64,000 bases of DNA. It comes from Qipengyuania aurantiaca. Its GTDB lineage: Bacteria > Pseudomonadota > Alphaproteobacteria > Sphingomonadales > Sphingomonadaceae. The stretch lies in the NCBI RefSeq assembly GCF_019711375.1, contig NZ_CP081295.1, positions 372,001 to 436,000 on the forward strand. The letters run 5' to 3'. Shown in pieces: positions 8,622 to 17,034 of this stretch. The position numbers and the translations under genes are program-made. The notes under the pieces are model-generated. The model saw only the letters and a program-made list of their open reading frames with translations. It made no database searches and had not been told where the DNA came from. How positions within the stretch are numbered: position 1 is the first letter of the stretch; every line of letters starts with the position of its first letter.

Positions 8622-10190
8622 ATGAAACGTCGTCTTACCACCAAACTGCTGCTCGCAAGCATCGCGCTCGCACCGATCGCAGCCGCTCCGACCTCGATGG
8701 CTACGGCCCAGTCGGTCACCAGCCCGAGCCAGGAGATCGTCCTTTCGATCGGTCGCGGCGAACTCGTCAACGTGCCCGGCAACATGGCCGACGTCTTCAT
8801 CTCGAACGAGAACGTCGCCGATGTTCAGGTCAAGTCGCAGCGCCAGCTGTACCTGTTCGGCAAGTCGGGCGGGGAAACCTCCGTCTACGCCAGCAACGCA
8901 GCCGGTGACATCATTTGGGCGGCCAACGTCCGCGTCGGCTCGAACATCGGCAGCATCGACCAGATGCTCTCGCTGGCGATGCCCGAAGCGAAGATCAACG
9001 TCGCCACCATGGGCAACAACACCGTGCTGCTGACCGGCACCGTGGCCGCTCCCGAGGATGCCGCCGACGCCCAGTCGCTGGTCCAGGCCTATGTCGGCGA
9101 AGGCACCAATGTCATCAGCCGCCTGCGCATGGCGACGCCGCTGCAGGTCAATCTGCAGGTCCGCATCGCCGAAGTCAGCCGTTCGGTCGTGAAGCAGCTT
9201 GGCGTGAACCTCGCCACCGCCGATTCCACCAGCGGTTTCCAGTTCGGCATCGGCCAGGGCCGCGGCGCAATCTCGCAGTTCCAGCCGAGCTTCCGCAATT
9301 CGGTGACGGGTCAGCGTTTCCAGGGTCCGCTCGCCGTGGGCCAGGAATTCGAAGGTGAAGGCGCGACGATCATCGATCAGGTGACCGGCGGCTCCACCTT
9401 GGGCGCCTTCGGCAACTTCCTCGGCCTCGACATCGGCGCGGCGCTCGACCTTGCGGAGACGCAGGGCCTCGTGACCACGCTGTCGCAGCCGAACCTGACC
9501 GCCCTTTCGGGCGAAACGGCCGAATTCCTCGCCGGTGGCGAATTCCCCATCCCGCTCAGCCAGGGTCTGGGCACCACCACGATCGAGTACAAGAACTACG
9601 GTGTCAGCCTCGCCTACACCCCCACGGTTCTGGCCAACGGCCGCATCTCGATCCGCGTGCGTCCGGAAGTGTCGGAGCTGTCGAGCCAGGGGTCGATCAA
9701 CTTGAACGGCTTCCAGGTTCCCGCGCTCATCACCCGCCGTGCGGAGACGACCGTGGAACTCGGCTCGGGCCAGAGCTTCATGATCGCCGGCCTGCTGTCG
9801 AACAACGCGCAGAACTCGATCGAGAAGGCTCCGGGCCTCGGCGACGTGCCGATCCTGGGCAATCTCTTCCGCTCGACCACTTACCGCAAGGGTGAGACCG
9901 AGCTGGTGATCGTGGTCACGCCGTATCTGGTGAAGCCGGTGAACGCGAACGACATCCGCCTGCCGACCGACGGTTTCCTCAAGCCGACCGAGTACCAGCG
10001 CCTGCTGGAACTGCGCGAGGCCGACGGTGTCTCGGGCGCAACCCGCCCGATGCCGACCGCAACCGGAACCGGTGCAGCGCCCGCGATCTCGCAGGCCCCG
10101 GCACAGGGTGACGAACAGCTGGCAATGCCCGCCGAGGCACGCCGCACCGAAAAGACCGCGGCTGCCAAGCCCGGCTTCAGCTTCGAATAA
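8622..10190 (+). CDS. cpaC: Type II/IV-like secretin CpaC/RcpA of the Tad pilus
   Basis: Outer-membrane secretin through which the Flp pilus emerges. A Sec signal peptide ends near residue 30 (PTSMATAQ). Then comes the pilus-formation N-terminal domain (EIVLSIGRGELVNVPGNMAD), a BON-like segment (INVATMGNNTVLLTGTVAAP) and the secretin core with the conserved VTTLSQPNLTALSGETAEFL, FLAGGEFPIP and the GDVPILGNLFRS signature near the end. 522 residues. The ATG at 8622 is chosen over an in-frame TTG at 8580 because it starts the signal peptide. The Ala/Pro-rich tail is variable in the family. Confidence 0.95.
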   Translation: MKRRLTTKLLLASIALAPIAAAPTSMATAQSVTSPSQEIVLSIGRGELVNVPGNMADVFISNENVADVQVKSQRQLYLFGKSGGETSVYASNAAGDIIWAANVRVGSNIGSIDQMLSLAMPEAKINVATMGNNTVLLTGTVAAPEDAADAQSLVQAYVGEGTNVISRLRMATPLQVNLQVRIAEVSRSVVKQLGVNLATADSTSGFQFGIGQGRGAISQFQPSFRNSVTGQRFQGPLAVGQEFEGEGATIIDQVTGGSTLGAFGNFLGLDIGAALDLAETQGLVTTLSQPNLTALSGETAEFLAGGEFPIPLSQGLGTTTIEYKNYGVSLAYTPTVLANGRISIRVRPEVSELSSQGSINLNGFQVPALITRRAETTVELGSGQSFMIAGLLSNNAQNSIEKAPGLGDVPILGNLFRSTTYRKGETELVIVVTPYLVKPVNANDIRLPTDGFLKPTEYQRLLELREADGVSGATRPMPTATGTGAAPAISQAPAQGDEQLAMPAEARRTEKTAAAKPGFSFE

Positions 10191-10204
10191 GGGGGACGAG
10201 GACA

Positions 10205-10858
10205 ATGCGTAATCTCAACACTCGCACACTCGCGGCTCCGCTGATGGCCTCGCTGGCCCTCGCCCTTGGCGCATGCGGTCCGTCGAACATGTCGAACCGC
10301 ACGCTCTACAGCGTGAAGCAGCCGGTCGTGGAACGCTCGAACTACGTGCTCGACCTGAACACGACGGCCGAAGGCCTGCCGGTTTCCGAGCAGCAGCGCC
10401 TTACCGGCTGGTTCGAAAGCATGAACCTGCGTTACGGCGACCGCGTTGCCATCGACGATGGCAGCAACAGCCTTGCCGTGCGCGACGATGTCGCCGCGAT
10501 TGCCGGCCGTTACGGGATCCTGGTCGCCGAAGGCGCTCCGGTCACCGCCGGCCAGGTCGGTCCGGGCCAGGCCCGCGTGGTCATCACCCGCAGCACCGCC
10601 TCGGTGCCGGGTTGCCCCGACTGGTCGCACCTCGACGAAAGCAACGAGGGCAACGCGACCAACCCCAATTACGGGTGCGCCACCTACAGCAACCTTGCTG
10701 CCATGGTCGCCAACCCGGAGGACCTCGTCCAGGGCCAGCAGGGCACGGGCGAGACCATCGTGACGACTTCCACCAAGGCCATCCAGGCCTATCGGGAAAT
10801 GGAACCGACCGGTGCCGGCGGCCTGCCCGAAGTTAGCAGCAGCGAAGGAGGCAACTAA
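10205..10858 (+). CDS. cpaD: Pilus assembly lipoprotein CpaD
   Basis: A 217-residue lipoprotein of the CpaD/TadG-neighbour type that helps the CpaC secretin reach or function in the outer membrane. The lipobox is LALGAC (cysteine about residue 22). The family-typical pieces are the GWFESMNLRYGDRV segment and the Cys-containing C-terminal half VPGCPDWSH and NYGCATYSNLAAMVANPEDL, which closely resembles CpaD proteins of alphaproteobacteria. It lies 14 bases after cpaC and 3 bases before cpaE, so it belongs to the same operon. Confidence 0.93.
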   Translation: MRNLNTRTLAAPLMASLALALGACGPSNMSNRTLYSVKQPVVERSNYVLDLNTTAEGLPVSEQQRLTGWFESMNLRYGDRVAIDDGSNSLAVRDDVAAIAGRYGILVAEGAPVTAGQVGPGQARVVITRSTASVPGCPDWSHLDESNEGNATNPNYGCATYSNLAAMVANPEDLVQGQQGTGETIVTTSTKAIQAYREMEPTGAGGLPEVSSSEGGN

Positions 10859-10861
10859 GCC

Positions 10862-12130
10862 ATGAGCGCCCTATCCAAACCCGGCGGTATGCCCGGCAAT
10901 CGCGATCCGTTCGCCGCCTATATCTGCGACGAAACGGCTCTGGACGTCCTGCGCCCGGTGGTCATCGAACTCGGCTGGCAGCCGGAAAAGTGCAACAAAG
11001 GCGGCCTGCGCAACGCAGTCCAGTCGCTCTCGGTGTCGGCCAGCCCGAACATCCTGATGGTGGACCTGTCCGAAAGCGGCGACCCGCTCAACGACATCAA
11101 CGCCCTGGCCGAGGTTTGCGAACCCGGCACGGTCGTGATCGCCATCGGCCAGGTCAACGACGTGCGCCTCTATCGCGACCTCCTCGCGAGCGGCATCCAC
11201 GATTACCTGCTGAAGCCGCTGTCGGCCTCGGTCCTGCGCGATTCGCTCACCGCGGCGCAGTCCGTCTTCATGGCTCCGCGTGGCGGCGAAAGCGAAGGGG
11301 TCAAGCGCCACATCTCGACGGCCATCATCGGCACGCGCGGCGGTGTGGGTGCCTCCACCCTCGCCACTTCGCTCGCCTGGCACTACAGCGCCGACAAGGC
11401 GATGCCGACCGCGTTGCTCGATCTCGACGTGCACTTCGGCACCGGTGCGCTCACGCTCGACCTCGAGCCGGGCCGCGGCCTGACCGACGCGATCGACAAT
11501 CCGAGCCGTATCGACGGCCTGTTCATCGAACGCGCCATGATCCGTGCGAACGACAACCTCGCCATTCTCTCGGCAGAGGCACCGATCAATTCGCCGCTGA
11601 TGACCGACGGCGCGGCCTTCCTGCAGCTGCAGGAAGAATTCCGCCACGCCTTCGAGATGACGATCGTCGACCTGCCGCGCAACATGCTGATCAACTTCCC
11701 GCATGTCCTGAACGACGTGAACGTCGCCACGGTCGTGTGCGAGATGACGCTGGCTTCGGCCCGCGACACGATCCGCGTGCTGAGCTGGCTCAAGGCCAAC
11801 GCGGGTCACGTCACGCCGCTGGTCGTGGCCAACAAGGTCCAGGCCGGCGCTTCGGAAATCAGCAAGGCCGATTTCGAAGCCTCGATCGAGCGCAAGATCG
11901 ACGTCACCCTGCCCTTCGACCAGAAGGGTGCGACGGCGGCCGCCAAGCTCGGCAAGACCTTCATCGACGCCAGCGGCTCGAGCAAGGTTTCGAGCGGCAT
12001 CAAGCAGGTCGCAAGCCGGATCATCGGCCTTGGCGACGAAGACAGTGACGAGGCTGCGGAAGCGGCCGGCAAGAAGTCGCTCTTCGACCTCAAGGGCCTG
12101 ATGGCCAAGAAGGACAAGGCTGACGCCTGA
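10862..12130 (+). CDS. cpaE: Pilus assembly ATPase-like protein CpaE/TadZ
   Basis: MinD/ParA-like protein that positions the Tad pilus at the cell pole in Caulobacter. The N-terminal 140 residues form a response-receiver-like domain lacking a clear phospho-acceptor. The second domain begins with the P-loop region IIGTRGGVGASTLATSLAW at about residues 155-173. Both signature lysines of ParA/MinD P-loops are replaced (R in place of the first, A in place of the Walker lysine), as described for atypical TadZ proteins. The later LLDLDVHFGTGAL is the Walker B-like strand. 422 residues. An 82-base gap containing a hairpin follows where cpaF would normally be. Confidence 0.94.
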   Translation: MSALSKPGGMPGNRDPFAAYICDETALDVLRPVVIELGWQPEKCNKGGLRNAVQSLSVSASPNILMVDLSESGDPLNDINALAEVCEPGTVVIAIGQVNDVRLYRDLLASGIHDYLLKPLSASVLRDSLTAAQSVFMAPRGGESEGVKRHISTAIIGTRGGVGASTLATSLAWHYSADKAMPTALLDLDVHFGTGALTLDLEPGRGLTDAIDNPSRIDGLFIERAMIRANDNLAILSAEAPINSPLMTDGAAFLQLQEEFRHAFEMTIVDLPRNMLINFPHVLNDVNVATVVCEMTLASARDTIRVLSWLKANAGHVTPLVVANKVQAGASEISKADFEASIERKIDVTLPFDQKGATAAAKLGKTFIDASGSSKVSSGIKQVASRIIGLGDEDSDEAAEAAGKKSLFDLKGLMAKKDKADA

Positions 12131-12138
12131 TGACGGGC

Positions 12139-12177
12139 ATCGGGGGCAAGCGGGCTTTAGGCCACACCGCCCCCGAT
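12139..12177. other. Hairpin between cpaE and tadB
   Basis: A perfect 9-base inverted repeat, ATCGGGGGC and GCCCCCGAT, separated by 21 bases that can form a small inner stem (GGC/GCC). No T-run follows, so it looks less like an intrinsic terminator than an mRNA-processing or stability element. It occupies the short gap where cpaF is usually encoded. Confidence 0.55.
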
Positions 12178-12212
12178 CCCACGCAGATTAACGGACGGGA
12201 CGGAGTAGTAAG

Positions 12213-13184
12213 ATGAACATGATCCAGCTCGTGCTGGTAGCCGGCGGCCTCCTTGTCCTGGCAACTCTGGGCGTCTTCGCCTTCGCCGGGCCCAGCGCCG
12301 GCAAGGCCAGCCAGCGCCGCCTGCAGCAGGTCCGCTATCGCCATTCGGAAAGCACCGATGCGAAAGTGGAATCGCAGATGAAGAAGGCGATTGCCGCGCG
12401 CAGGCCCAAGCAGTTCAAGCAAGCTGGTTCGGGCTCGCGCCTCGAAGCGCTTGCCGTCCGTCTCGACCGTACCGGCAAAGGCTGGACGCTCTCGCAATAC
12501 GCCTACGGCTCGCTCGGTGTGGGTCTCGTGGTTGCCGTGATCATCTTCCTGCGCTCTGGCTCGCTTCCGCTCAGCCTGGCGCTCGGCGTTTTTTCCGGGG
12601 CCGGAATCCCGCACTTTGTGGTGAGCCGCGCAATCAAGAAGCGCACCAACCAGTTCAACGTGAAATTCGCCGACGCCATCGAATTGCTCGTTCGCGGCCT
12701 TCGCTCCGGTCTTCCCGTGACCGAAACGCTTGCCGTCGTTTCGCAGGAAGTGCCGGGCCCGGTGGGTCAGGAATTCAAGGGCATCGTCGAGCGTATCAAG
12801 ATCGGCCGGACCATGGAGGAATCGCTCCAGGAAACCGCCGACCGCCTCGGCATTCCGGAATTCAACTTCTTCTGCATCACGCTCGCAATCCAGCGCGAAA
12901 CCGGTGGTAACCTCGCCGAGACGCTCTCGAACCTTGCCGACGTGCTGCGCAAGCGCTCGCAGATGAAGCTCAAGATCAAGGCGATGAGCTCGGAATCGAA
13001 GGCCTCGGCCTATATCGTCGGCTCGCTGCCCTTCATCGTCTTCGGCCTGATCTTCTGGATCAACCCGGAGTATCTCGGCGGGTTCTTCACCGATGACCGT
13101 CTGATCGTGACCGGCCTTGGCGGCCTTACCTGGATGGGTATCGGCGTCTTCATCATGGCCAAGATGGTCAACTTCGAAATCTAA
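12213..13184 (+). CDS. tadB: Tad pilus inner-membrane platform protein TadB/CpaG
   Basis: T2SSF-domain membrane protein that forms the inner-membrane platform with TadC. An N-terminal anchor (residues about 5-28) is followed by a central pair of hydrophobic segments and the cytoplasmic GspF-type domain: FADAIELLVRGLRSGLPVTE, the conserved QRETGGNLAETLSNLADVLR and the KASAYIVGSLPF entry into the C-terminal helices. 323 residues. The start has GGAG a few bases upstream. It is followed by tadC after 23 bases. The partner ATPase CpaF is not encoded in the window. Confidence 0.94.
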   Translation: MNMIQLVLVAGGLLVLATLGVFAFAGPSAGKASQRRLQQVRYRHSESTDAKVESQMKKAIAARRPKQFKQAGSGSRLEALAVRLDRTGKGWTLSQYAYGSLGVGLVVAVIIFLRSGSLPLSLALGVFSGAGIPHFVVSRAIKKRTNQFNVKFADAIELLVRGLRSGLPVTETLAVVSQEVPGPVGQEFKGIVERIKIGRTMEESLQETADRLGIPEFNFFCITLAIQRETGGNLAETLSNLADVLRKRSQMKLKIKAMSSESKASAYIVGSLPFIVFGLIFWINPEYLGGFFTDDRLIVTGLGGLTWMGIGVFIMAKMVNFEI

Positions 13185-13207
13185 CCGCCCGAGGAAAGAG
13201 AACAGTC

Positions 13208-14197
13208 ATGGAAAGCTCCACCGGCCCTACCCTCCTCGGTTTCGACGTGATCTTGATCGGGTCGATCCTGGCAGGTTTCGCAGCGCTCGCCGTGCTCTTC
13301 GCGATCTACACTGCGGTCACCATCAAGGACCCGATGCAGAAGCGCGTGAAGGCATTGGAAGGCCGCCGCGAGGAACTGAAACTCGGCCTCGTCACGGCTG
13401 GCTCGAAGAAGCGCCAGAGCCTGGTGCGCAAGACCAACACGACCGACAAGGTCCGCGAGACCCTCGGCAACATGAAGGTCCTGCAGGACAGCCAGGTCGA
13501 GATGATGCAGCAGAAGCTCGCCTGGGCGGGTTATCGCAACAAGGAAGTCGCGGTCATCCTGATCGGTCTGCGCATGATCCTGCCGATCGTTTTCGGCACC
13601 ATCGCGGCGATCCTGCTTTACGGAATCGAGATCTACCCCGACTGGCACTTCAAGCGCGTGGCCGCGCTCGCCTTCGCGGTGTTCGTGGGCTACAAGGGCC
13701 CGGAAATCTACCTGAAGAACGTCGCATCGAAGCGCACCGACGCCATCCGCAAGGGCCTCCCCGACGCGCTCGACCTGCTGGTGATCTGCGCCGAGGCCGG
13801 CCTGACCGTCGACGCCGCCTTCAACCGCGTCGCCAAGGAACTGGGCCGCGCCTATCCGGAACTGGGTGACGAATTTACCCTGACCGCGATCGAGCTGTCC
13901 TTCCTCAACGAACGCAAGAAGGCCTTCGACAACCTCGCCTATCGCGTGAACTTGGAAGCGGTGAAGGGCGTGGTCACGACCATGGTCCAGACCGAACGCT
14001 ACGGTACGCCGCTGGCCTCCGCACTGCGCGTGCTCTCCGCCGAATTCCGTAACGAGCGAATGATGCGTGCAGAAGAAAAGGCCGCGCGTCTCCCGGCGAT
14101 CATGACCGTGCCGCTGATCCTTTTCATCCTGCCTACGCTATTTATCGTCATCCTCGGACCCGCCGCCTGTTCGATCGCCGACGCTTTCGCCGACTAG
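13208..14197 (+). CDS. tadC: Tad pilus inner-membrane platform protein TadC/CpaH
   Basis: Second T2SSF-domain platform protein, 329 residues. An N-terminal transmembrane segment (about residues 9-38), two central hydrophobic segments and the F-domain with GLPDALDLLVICAEAGLTVD and RVNLEAVKGVVTTMVQTERYG are visible, closing with two helices (VPLILFILPTLFIVILGP). The KGVVTTMVQTERYGTPLASA stretch is typical of TadC. It is the last gene of the operon; a 12-base-pair hairpin follows at 14231-14261. No tadD, tadE, tadF or tadG genes follow. Confidence 0.94.
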   Translation: MESSTGPTLLGFDVILIGSILAGFAALAVLFAIYTAVTIKDPMQKRVKALEGRREELKLGLVTAGSKKRQSLVRKTNTTDKVRETLGNMKVLQDSQVEMMQQKLAWAGYRNKEVAVILIGLRMILPIVFGTIAAILLYGIEIYPDWHFKRVAALAFAVFVGYKGPEIYLKNVASKRTDAIRKGLPDALDLLVICAEAGLTVDAAFNRVAKELGRAYPELGDEFTLTAIELSFLNERKKAFDNLAYRVNLEAVKGVVTTMVQTERYGTPLASALRVLSAEFRNERMMRAEEKAARLPAIMTVPLILFILPTLFIVILGPAACSIADAFAD

Positions 14198-14230
14198 GCC
14201 GAAAGCTTCGCCGACAGGGCGGACGAAGAG

Positions 14231-14261
14231 AGCCTCGCCGACTTACCTAGTCGGCGAGGCT
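14231..14261 (+). terminator. Hairpin terminator after tadC
   Basis: Perfect 12-base-pair stem AGCCTCGCCGAC / GTCGGCGAGGCT with a 7-base loop, followed on the plus strand by TTCTGC. The right arm contains the last codons of the convergent marR-like gene, so the structure is partly coding on the other strand. The U-tract is short, hence moderate confidence. Confidence 0.6.
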
Positions 14262-14717
14262 TTCTGCATCGAACTCGCCCGCGTTTTCGCGCAGCCGCGC
14301 CAGCATGTCGCGCATGGCGGTGCGTTCGTCCTCGGTGAGCACGGAGAACAGTTCTTCCTCGATCTTGAGCGCCAGCGGCATGATACCGGCATGGACCGCC
14401 CGGCCCTCGGCGGTCAGTTCAAGCAGGTGCGAACGGCCATCGGCCGAGTTGGGCTTGCGCTCGGCCAGGCCGCGGCTTTCCAGCGTCTTGCAGGCGCGGT
14501 TGACCGGCACCTTGTCCATCAACGTGGCCTGCGCCAGCTCGCGCTGGGTGGTCGGCCCGCTGTCGCCGAGCACCGCCATGATGCGCCACTCGGTCGTCTT
14601 CAGCGCGAACCGCTTGCGATACTGCTCCGCGATCCGGGTCGAGACCGCGTTGGAGGCGATCGAGAGCTGGTAGGGCAGGAATTCGGCGAGGCGCTTTGAA
14701 GGCTTGCGTGCAGTCAT
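14247..14717 (-). CDS. MarR-family transcriptional regulator
   Basis: A 156-residue winged-helix repressor. The MarR core is clear: WRIMAVLGDSGPTTQRELAQ (helices 2-3), the recognition helix region MDKVPVNRACKTLESRGLAE, and the wing KPNSADGRSHLLELTAEG. Such proteins bind as dimers to palindromes and respond to phenolic or aromatic ligands or oxidants. The nearest likely target on the same strand is the enoyl-CoA hydratase gene 65 bases upstream, though no operator palindrome was identified. It converges with tadC. Confidence 0.93.
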   Translation of the reverse strand: MTARKPSKRLAEFLPYQLSIASNAVSTRIAEQYRKRFALKTTEWRIMAVLGDSGPTTQRELAQATLMDKVPVNRACKTLESRGLAERKPNSADGRSHLLELTAEGRAVHAGIMPLALKIEEELFSVLTEDERTAMRDMLARLRENAGEFDAESLAD

Positions 14718-14782
14718 GACGCCTAGCTCTAACCCGCCCTCCCCGTTTTACAAGGTTGCAAGCGTGACTATCACAGCTGCAA

Positions 14783-15655
14783 CTACTCGTAGCCGGGCTC
14801 GTCCCACCAGGGGTAGAAGTCGGGCATGTCCGCGCTCACCGTGTCGGGATAGGCGGGCGCGCGCTTTTCAAGGAAGCTGGCGATGCCCTCCTTCGCATCG
14901 GCGCTGCGGCTCAGGCGATAGATCGCGCGGCTGTCGATCCGATGCGCGTCCATCGGGTGGCCGCCCCCGCCCAGCCGCCACAGCATGGCGCGGGTCATGG
15001 CGACCGAGACGGCCGAGGTGTTGTCGGCAATCTCGCGCGCGATGCCTACCGCCGCATCCATCAACTCGCCCTGCGGATGGACCGAACGCACCAACCCGCG
15101 CTCTTTCGCTTCCGCCGCATCGAAGATCCGTCCCGTCATGCACCATTCGAGCGCGGTCTGCATGCCGACCAGCCGCGGCAGGAACCAGCTCGAAGCCGCT
15201 TCGGGCGTGATCCCGCGCCGCGCAAAGACGAAGCCGAAGCGCGCGTTGTCGCTGCAAAGGCGGATGTCGAAGGGCAGCTGCATCGTCGCGCCCACGCCCA
15301 CGGCCACGCCGTTGCAGGCCCCGATCAGCGGCTTCTTGGAATTGAACAGCCGCAAGGTCAGCCGCCCGCCCCCGTCGCGCACGCGCTCGTCAGAAAGGTC
15401 GTCCACCGGATTGGGGTCGGAGAACACATGCCCCCCGCCCTCCGGCGTCAGGTCGGCGCCGGCGCAAAAGGCCCGCTCGCCCTCCCCCGTCACGATCACC
15501 GCGCGCACGCTGTCATCGCCATCGGTCACGTCGAGCGCGTCGATGAACTCGGCCATCATCACCCGGGTGAAGGCGTTCATCTTCTCCGGCCGGTGAAGCG
15601 TCACCGTGGCAATGCCATCGGCAATGTCGAGCTTGATCTGCGTGTAGGCGGTCAT
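14783..15655 (-). CDS. Enoyl-CoA hydratase/isomerase family protein
   Basis: Crotonase-fold enzyme of 290 residues. The CoA-binding HRPEKMNAFT, the first oxyanion loop RAFCAGADLTPEGGG and the second, ACNGVAVGVGATMQLPFDIR, are present, followed by the FGFVFARRGITPEAASSWFL helix that carries the catalytic Glu region. The position of E (TPEAAS) agrees with hydratase/isomerase activity in fatty-acid or aromatic-acid degradation; the exact substrate cannot be read. Lies behind a MarR regulator on the same strand, which may control it. Confidence 0.92.
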   Translation of the reverse strand: MTAYTQIKLDIADGIATVTLHRPEKMNAFTRVMMAEFIDALDVTDGDDSVRAVIVTGEGERAFCAGADLTPEGGGHVFSDPNPVDDLSDERVRDGGGRLTLRLFNSKKPLIGACNGVAVGVGATMQLPFDIRLCSDNARFGFVFARRGITPEAASSWFLPRLVGMQTALEWCMTGRIFDAAEAKERGLVRSVHPQGELMDAAVGIAREIADNTSAVSVAMTRAMLWRLGGGGHPMDAHRIDSRAIYRLSRSADAKEGIASFLEKRAPAYPDTVSADMPDFYPWWDEPGYE

Positions 15656-15785
15656 CGATTATGTCTCTCCGCGTGTTCCCTCGTGATGGGACACATGGAC
15701 CATGGTCCTGCGGGAAATGCAAAACCTCACTTCGCCCACTCAGACGGCAAGAAAGCGATTGAGCGTCCCAGCACGCGCGCCCGCT

Positions 15786-16346
15786 TTATGGCGTGGCACC
15801 ACCATCAGGGTTGAGGAAGCCTTCGAATTTCGGGACCGGGCGAGCTACCGCCTCTTCATCCGTTGCGGCGATGCCGTTGCGGTCGATATCGTCGATCAGC
15901 CACCTCATCTCGGCGATTTCCTTGCGCTGCGCCTCGATGATCGAATTGGCGAGTTCCTGCACCCGCTTGTCCTCGATATGGGCGCGCTCGCTGGTCATGA
16001 CTGCGATCGAATGGTGCGGGATCATCGCCGACATCCACTCGCTGTCGTAGACCGTCTCCTGGCTCCGCACGAGCCACAGGGCGAGGACAAAAGTCACCAC
16101 CGACACGCCGATAATGATCCAATTCTTTTTCGTGTTCTTGTACATGCCCCACATGAAGAGCAGCATCACCACCGCCATCACCGCGCCCATGACGAAGGTC
16201 ATCCAGAAGCGCGTCTCGCTCCACATCACGTGGTCGAGCGCATAGGTGTTGAGATACATCAGGCCGAACATGATGGCGGTCGACGTGCCGACCATCGCCA
16301 TGAAACGTTTGTAATTGCCTTCGTGTCCCTTGTGAGCGTCTGCCAT
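15786..16346 (-). CDS. DUF305-family membrane protein
   Basis: A 186-residue protein with three N-terminal transmembrane segments (about residues 17-32, 48-67 and 75-93) and a C-terminal DUF305 four-helix domain: SEWMSAMIPHHSIAVMTSER, with the paired His of the family and the Met residues often found in metal-handling versions. DUF305 proteins occur beside copper oxidase and efflux genes; a periplasmic copper-binding role is plausible but unproven. It is second in a divergent pair with the DUF2231-like gene 18 bases upstream, facing copA-copB. Confidence 0.88.
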   Translation of the reverse strand: MADAHKGHEGNYKRFMAMVGTSTAIMFGLMYLNTYALDHVMWSETRFWMTFVMGAVMAVVMLLFMWGMYKNTKKNWIIIGVSVVTFVLALWLVRSQETVYDSEWMSAMIPHHSIAVMTSERAHIEDKRVQELANSIIEAQRKEIAEMRWLIDDIDRNGIAATDEEAVARPVPKFEGFLNPDGGATP

Positions 16347-16364
16347 CGGTAATTCTCCCCTGGT

Positions 16365-16976
16365 TTACGCCCACAAATGTCCGGCCCCGTGGCCGAGTTC
16401 CGCGCCGAGCCAGCCCTGCGCCAGGACCGTGATGGCCGCGAGCGCGAGCAACGCGCGCAACAGGTTGCGCCTCTCGCCCGCCGAAAGCGCGATCCAAGCA
16501 ATGAACGGACCCGCTATGCCGAGACCCGTTCCGAGCCAGCGGTGCCACTGCATCGCGCCGTCCCCGCCCAGCCATATCCCGGTGTGTATCCAGCCGAACA
16601 GCGCCGCGACGCCGGCGGTGATGCCACCTGCCGCTGCCGAGATTTGCGCAGTATGGCGCATGCGTTCGCTACCTCGCGCGGCAAAGAGAAGCTCCGCCAG
16701 GGCGGCGAAAAGCAACAGTGCAATCGGAAAATGGACCGTCGCCGGGTGGAGATTGTTGAGCAGGTTTGCGTATCGGGGCGAAGGCGCCGCCGGAGCGGAT
16801 TGCGACGGTTCTGCTGCCGTTGCGTTCGGCGATGCATCCTGCGCCGGTGCAGCCTCGACTTCGACCGCCTCGGGTTTTTCCTCCTCATGCGGTTCGGGCC
16901 CATGCGCGTAAAGAGCGGCGGGCTGGACAAGGAGCGCCAATGCGGCGAGCAGGAGCAAGGTCGCAGATTTCGTCAT
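16365..16976 (-). CDS. DUF2231-like membrane protein in copper cluster
   Basis: A 203-residue protein with a signal peptide (MTKSATLLLLAALALLVQPA), a His/Glu-rich stretch just after it (AHGPEPHEEEKPE), an Ala/Pro-rich linker and four hydrophobic segments. The motif NLHPATVHFPIALLLFAALAE is the signature of DUF2231-type membrane proteins, which often carry conserved His in the first helix. Other His lie in GWIHTGIW and QWHRWLG. Likely a heme or metal-associated inner-membrane protein. Encoded upstream of the DUF305 gene and divergent from copA across 58 bases. Confidence 0.8.
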   Translation of the reverse strand: MTKSATLLLLAALALLVQPAALYAHGPEPHEEEKPEAVEVEAAPAQDASPNATAAEPSQSAPAAPSPRYANLLNNLHPATVHFPIALLLFAALAELLFAARGSERMRHTAQISAAAGGITAGVAALFGWIHTGIWLGGDGAMQWHRWLGTGLGIAGPFIAWIALSAGERRNLLRALLALAAITVLAQGWLGAELGHGAGHLWA

Positions 16977-17000
16977 GATGCCATCTTGCCGTTTCGCCCT

Positions 17001-17028
17001 TTGAATGCAGGGGCGCCTTTCCTATAAT
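17001..17028 (+). promoter_or_regulatory. Predicted promoter of copA, leaderless
   Basis: A perfect -10 hexamer TATAAT (17023-17028) and a partial -35 TTGAAT (17001-17006) separated by 16 bases. The expected transcription start falls at or within a base or two of the copA ATG at 17035, so the mRNA would be leaderless. No Shine-Dalgarno sequence lies at a usable distance from the ATG, which fits. Confidence 0.6.
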
Positions 17029-17034
17029 CGGGGT

